Both the position numbers and the translations under genes were made by a program. The notes below the pieces were generated by a model. The model searched no databases. It saw nothing but the letters and a program-made list of their open reading frames with translations, and was not told the origin of the DNA. This document shows positions 62,579 through 64,000 of a stretch of DNA of 64,000 bases, one piece after another (positions within the stretch are counted from its first letter, which is position 1; every line of letters starts with the position of its first letter). The stretch spans positions 1 through 64,000 of the forward strand of contig PAKU01000037.1 in the NCBI GenBank assembly GCA_002706265.1, given 5' to 3'. The stretch is from Polycyclovorans sp. Lineage in GTDB: Bacteria; Pseudomonadota; Gammaproteobacteria; Nevskiales; Nevskiaceae.

Positions 62579-63919
62579 TCAGCGCGCCACGCGCAGGCCC
62601 AGAGCGGTGCTGTCGATGCCCAGTCGTCGCCGTACCGCCCGCCACAGCAGAACGTTCCAGATCAACAGCGTGAGGGCGGTGGCCGCGGCGGCGCCATTGA
62701 TGCCAAACAGGGGGATCAAGGCCAGATTGAGCAGGGCGTTGACCACCACGCCGATGGACAGCCCCCTGACGGTGTCGCGCTCATGGCCGGTCATGTTGAG
62801 CAGAAACACCACCGAGCCGAAGGCCGCGTTGCAGAGCTGGCCGATGGCGAGAATGCCCAGCGCAGTGCCGCTGCCGCCATAGGCCGCACCAAAGACGAAG
62901 GTGACGATGGGCTCGGCCACCATCAGGAACACCAGGGTGACCGGCAGCGTGAGCAGCAGCACCAGCCGCGCACTGAGCGTGGTGACCTGTTGCAGCCGCG
63001 CCATATCGCCCTTGGCGTGGTCGCGGGCGAACTGCGGCGCCACGATGAGATTCACCGCCAGCAGGCCGAAGCTGACGCACAGCGAGGCCTGCGCAGCCAC
63101 CCGGTACAAACCCACGGTTTCGCTGGACCGGAAAAAGCCCAGCATCACCAGGTCGGTGTATTGCAGGATCATCTGCATGGCCGAGAGCAAGGTGAGGGGA
63201 ATCATGCTGCTGAGCCACGTGGGCGGGGTGTCGTCGGCAGAGGCGGCAACAGGCCTTTCACGCTGCGGCCGCGCCCGCCACAGCAGGGGCGCGCTGATCA
63301 TCAGCGCCACAGCGGCGGCCAGCGTGTGCAGGCCCACGGCAACATCGGCGCGCATCGTGTCACCGGCGAACCCGCGGTACGCCAGTATGGCCAGCAGTAG
63401 CAGGGCGGGCCGCAACAGGTACTCGGGCCACTGGCCCAGCAGCACCCGATGCACGCCGCGCAGCGCCGCACCGCACAGATTGCCCAGCACGATCAGCGGC
63501 ACCAGCAGCAGCGCGAGCAGAAAGCTGTTCCACGCCACGGGCTCGAAGTGGGCGCGAAAAAGCCAGCCGACCGTGGTACCGACGAGCGCCACCGTCAGCG
63601 CCAGGCCCAGTGTGATGGCGGTCGCCCAGCGCCACAGGCGATACACCCGGTCGATCTGCATATGGGCCAGGGCGGCGGCCGTTTCACGGACGACCAATAT
63701 CGGCAGCCCGCCTTGCGTCGGCACGTTGAGCAGCATCACCAGCGCCAGGGCGTAGGTGTACACGCCGTAACCCGAGGGCCCCAGGCCGCGCGCCATCAGG
63801 ATGGTGAGGCTGGCGGCGGCAACGGCATTGACGGCCCGCAAGGCAAAGCTGCCCATGCCACTGCGGAACAGCACCCGGCGTCCGGCTTCCGCATTGCGCT
63901 CGCGAGGGGGCAGGCTCAT
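62579..63919 (-). CDS. Wzx-type oligosaccharide flippase (MOP superfamily)
   Basis: 446 residues with 12-14 hydrophobic segments and an N-terminal GMGSFALRAVNAVAAASLTI followed by ARGLGPSGYGVYTYALALV, the standard start of polysaccharide-biosynthesis flippases. It also has VGLYRVAAQASLCVSFGLLA and a late FGINGAAAATALTLLIWN. It should move undecaprenyl-linked glycans across the inner membrane. The window ends 80 bases beyond its start, so any glycosyltransferase cluster lies outside. ATG 63919 fits the family. Confidence 0.9.
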   Translation of the reverse strand: MSLPPRERNAEAGRRVLFRSGMGSFALRAVNAVAAASLTILMARGLGPSGYGVYTYALALVMLLNVPTQGGLPILVVRETAAALAHMQIDRVYRLWRWATAITLGLALTVALVGTTVGWLFRAHFEPVAWNSFLLALLLVPLIVLGNLCGAALRGVHRVLLGQWPEYLLRPALLLLAILAYRGFAGDTMRADVAVGLHTLAAAVALMISAPLLWRARPQRERPVAASADDTPPTWLSSMIPLTLLSAMQMILQYTDLVMLGFFRSSETVGLYRVAAQASLCVSFGLLAVNLIVAPQFARDHAKGDMARLQQVTTLSARLVLLLTLPVTLVFLMVAEPIVTFVFGAAYGGSGTALGILAIGQLCNAAFGSVVFLLNMTGHERDTVRGLSIGVVVNALLNLALIPLFGINGAAAATALTLLIWNVLLWRAVRRRLGIDSTALGLRVAR

Positions 63920-64000
63920 CGGTTCTGGGTCACCAAAGGGTTGTTAGGCTTGCTGCATGTTGCTGCTGACCATTATCAGGCGGACTTGGGCCCGTTGGCG

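Noticed and set aside
63957-64000. Possible start of a plus-strand gene (MLLLTIIRRTWARW)
   Set aside because: Only 14 codons are visible, with no ribosome-binding site or recognisable family; too little to call.

Overview
The window is GC-rich (roughly two thirds G+C by eye), tightly packed DNA of a gammaproteobacterial chromosome. Many neighbouring genes overlap by ATGA, TTGA or TGATG junctions. The gene orders gltX-M50-trpS-scpA-scpB-rluB, barA/gacS-like <-> cysM-rlmD, nagZ-(hpt)-MTIP...csiV-mfd, queA...tgt and petABC-sspA-sspB are all known from Pseudomonas-, Xanthomonas- or Nevskia-like gammaproteobacteria. I infer a free-living, respiring lineage in that neighbourhood but cannot name the genus. 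There is no CRISPR array, intact insertion sequence, prophage or rRNA operon.

Layout. 1-181: remnant or N-truncated MacB-like permease on the minus strand. 269-5301: REC-GGDEF response regulator overlapping a 1347-residue CHASE/PAS hybrid kinase with REC and Hpt domains. 5326-6177: two-half PTPS/QueD-like protein. 6254-11954: long overlapping run gltX, M50 protease, trpS, scpA, scpB, rluB. 12188-14881: thiolase and an AtoE-type fatty-acid transporter. 14882-20874: a leader with a PHO-box-like sequence, then a seven-gene TonB2-type energy-transduction operon (DUF3450, large ExbB-like, ExbB, two ExbD, TonB, TPR). 20964-25234 (minus): M23 peptidase, thrS and an exported AstE/aspartoacylase-like metallohydrolase. 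25423-29057: Ig-like lipoprotein, recO, pdxJ, acpS. 29083-33583: divergent BarA/GacS-like kinase and cysM-rlmD. 33603-40980: CYTH phosphatase, L,D-transpeptidase, nagZ, hpt, MTIP, a CheR-like/PAS/GGDEF/EAL fusion and a FecR-SPOR envelope protein. 40991-44964 (minus): mfd and csiV. 45084-47228: SIMPL protein and FAD reductase. 47495-48166: orphan HI1420-type antitoxin with a toxin remnant, beside tRNA-Leu. 48233-52309: queA, a multi-TM protein and tgt. 52426-56325: a small membrane protein and two transporters. 56642-60659 (minus): lapA-like, sspB, sspA and petABC. 61187-63919 (minus): tRNA-Asn, an aspartate aminotransferase and a Wzx-type flippase.

How it fits together. Three themes recur. 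The first is signalling: two complete phosphorelays and two c-di-GMP proteins, one fused to a degenerate CheR-like domain. The second is envelope and peptidoglycan: YkuD, NagZ, M23, SPOR, CsiV, the TonB2 machine and the flippase. The third is core metabolism and information processing: aminoacyl-tRNA synthetases, ScpAB, RluB, RlmD, RecO, Mfd, Q-tRNA modification and the bc1 complex. The least ordinary places are the PHO-box/TonB2 operon, the CheR-GGDEF-EAL fusion next to a FecR-SPOR protein, the toxin-less antitoxin scar at tRNA-Leu, the sspA start codon buried in the petC terminator hairpin, and the unannotated membrane protein wedged between queA and tgt. I found no clear-cut wholly new defence or mobile system.
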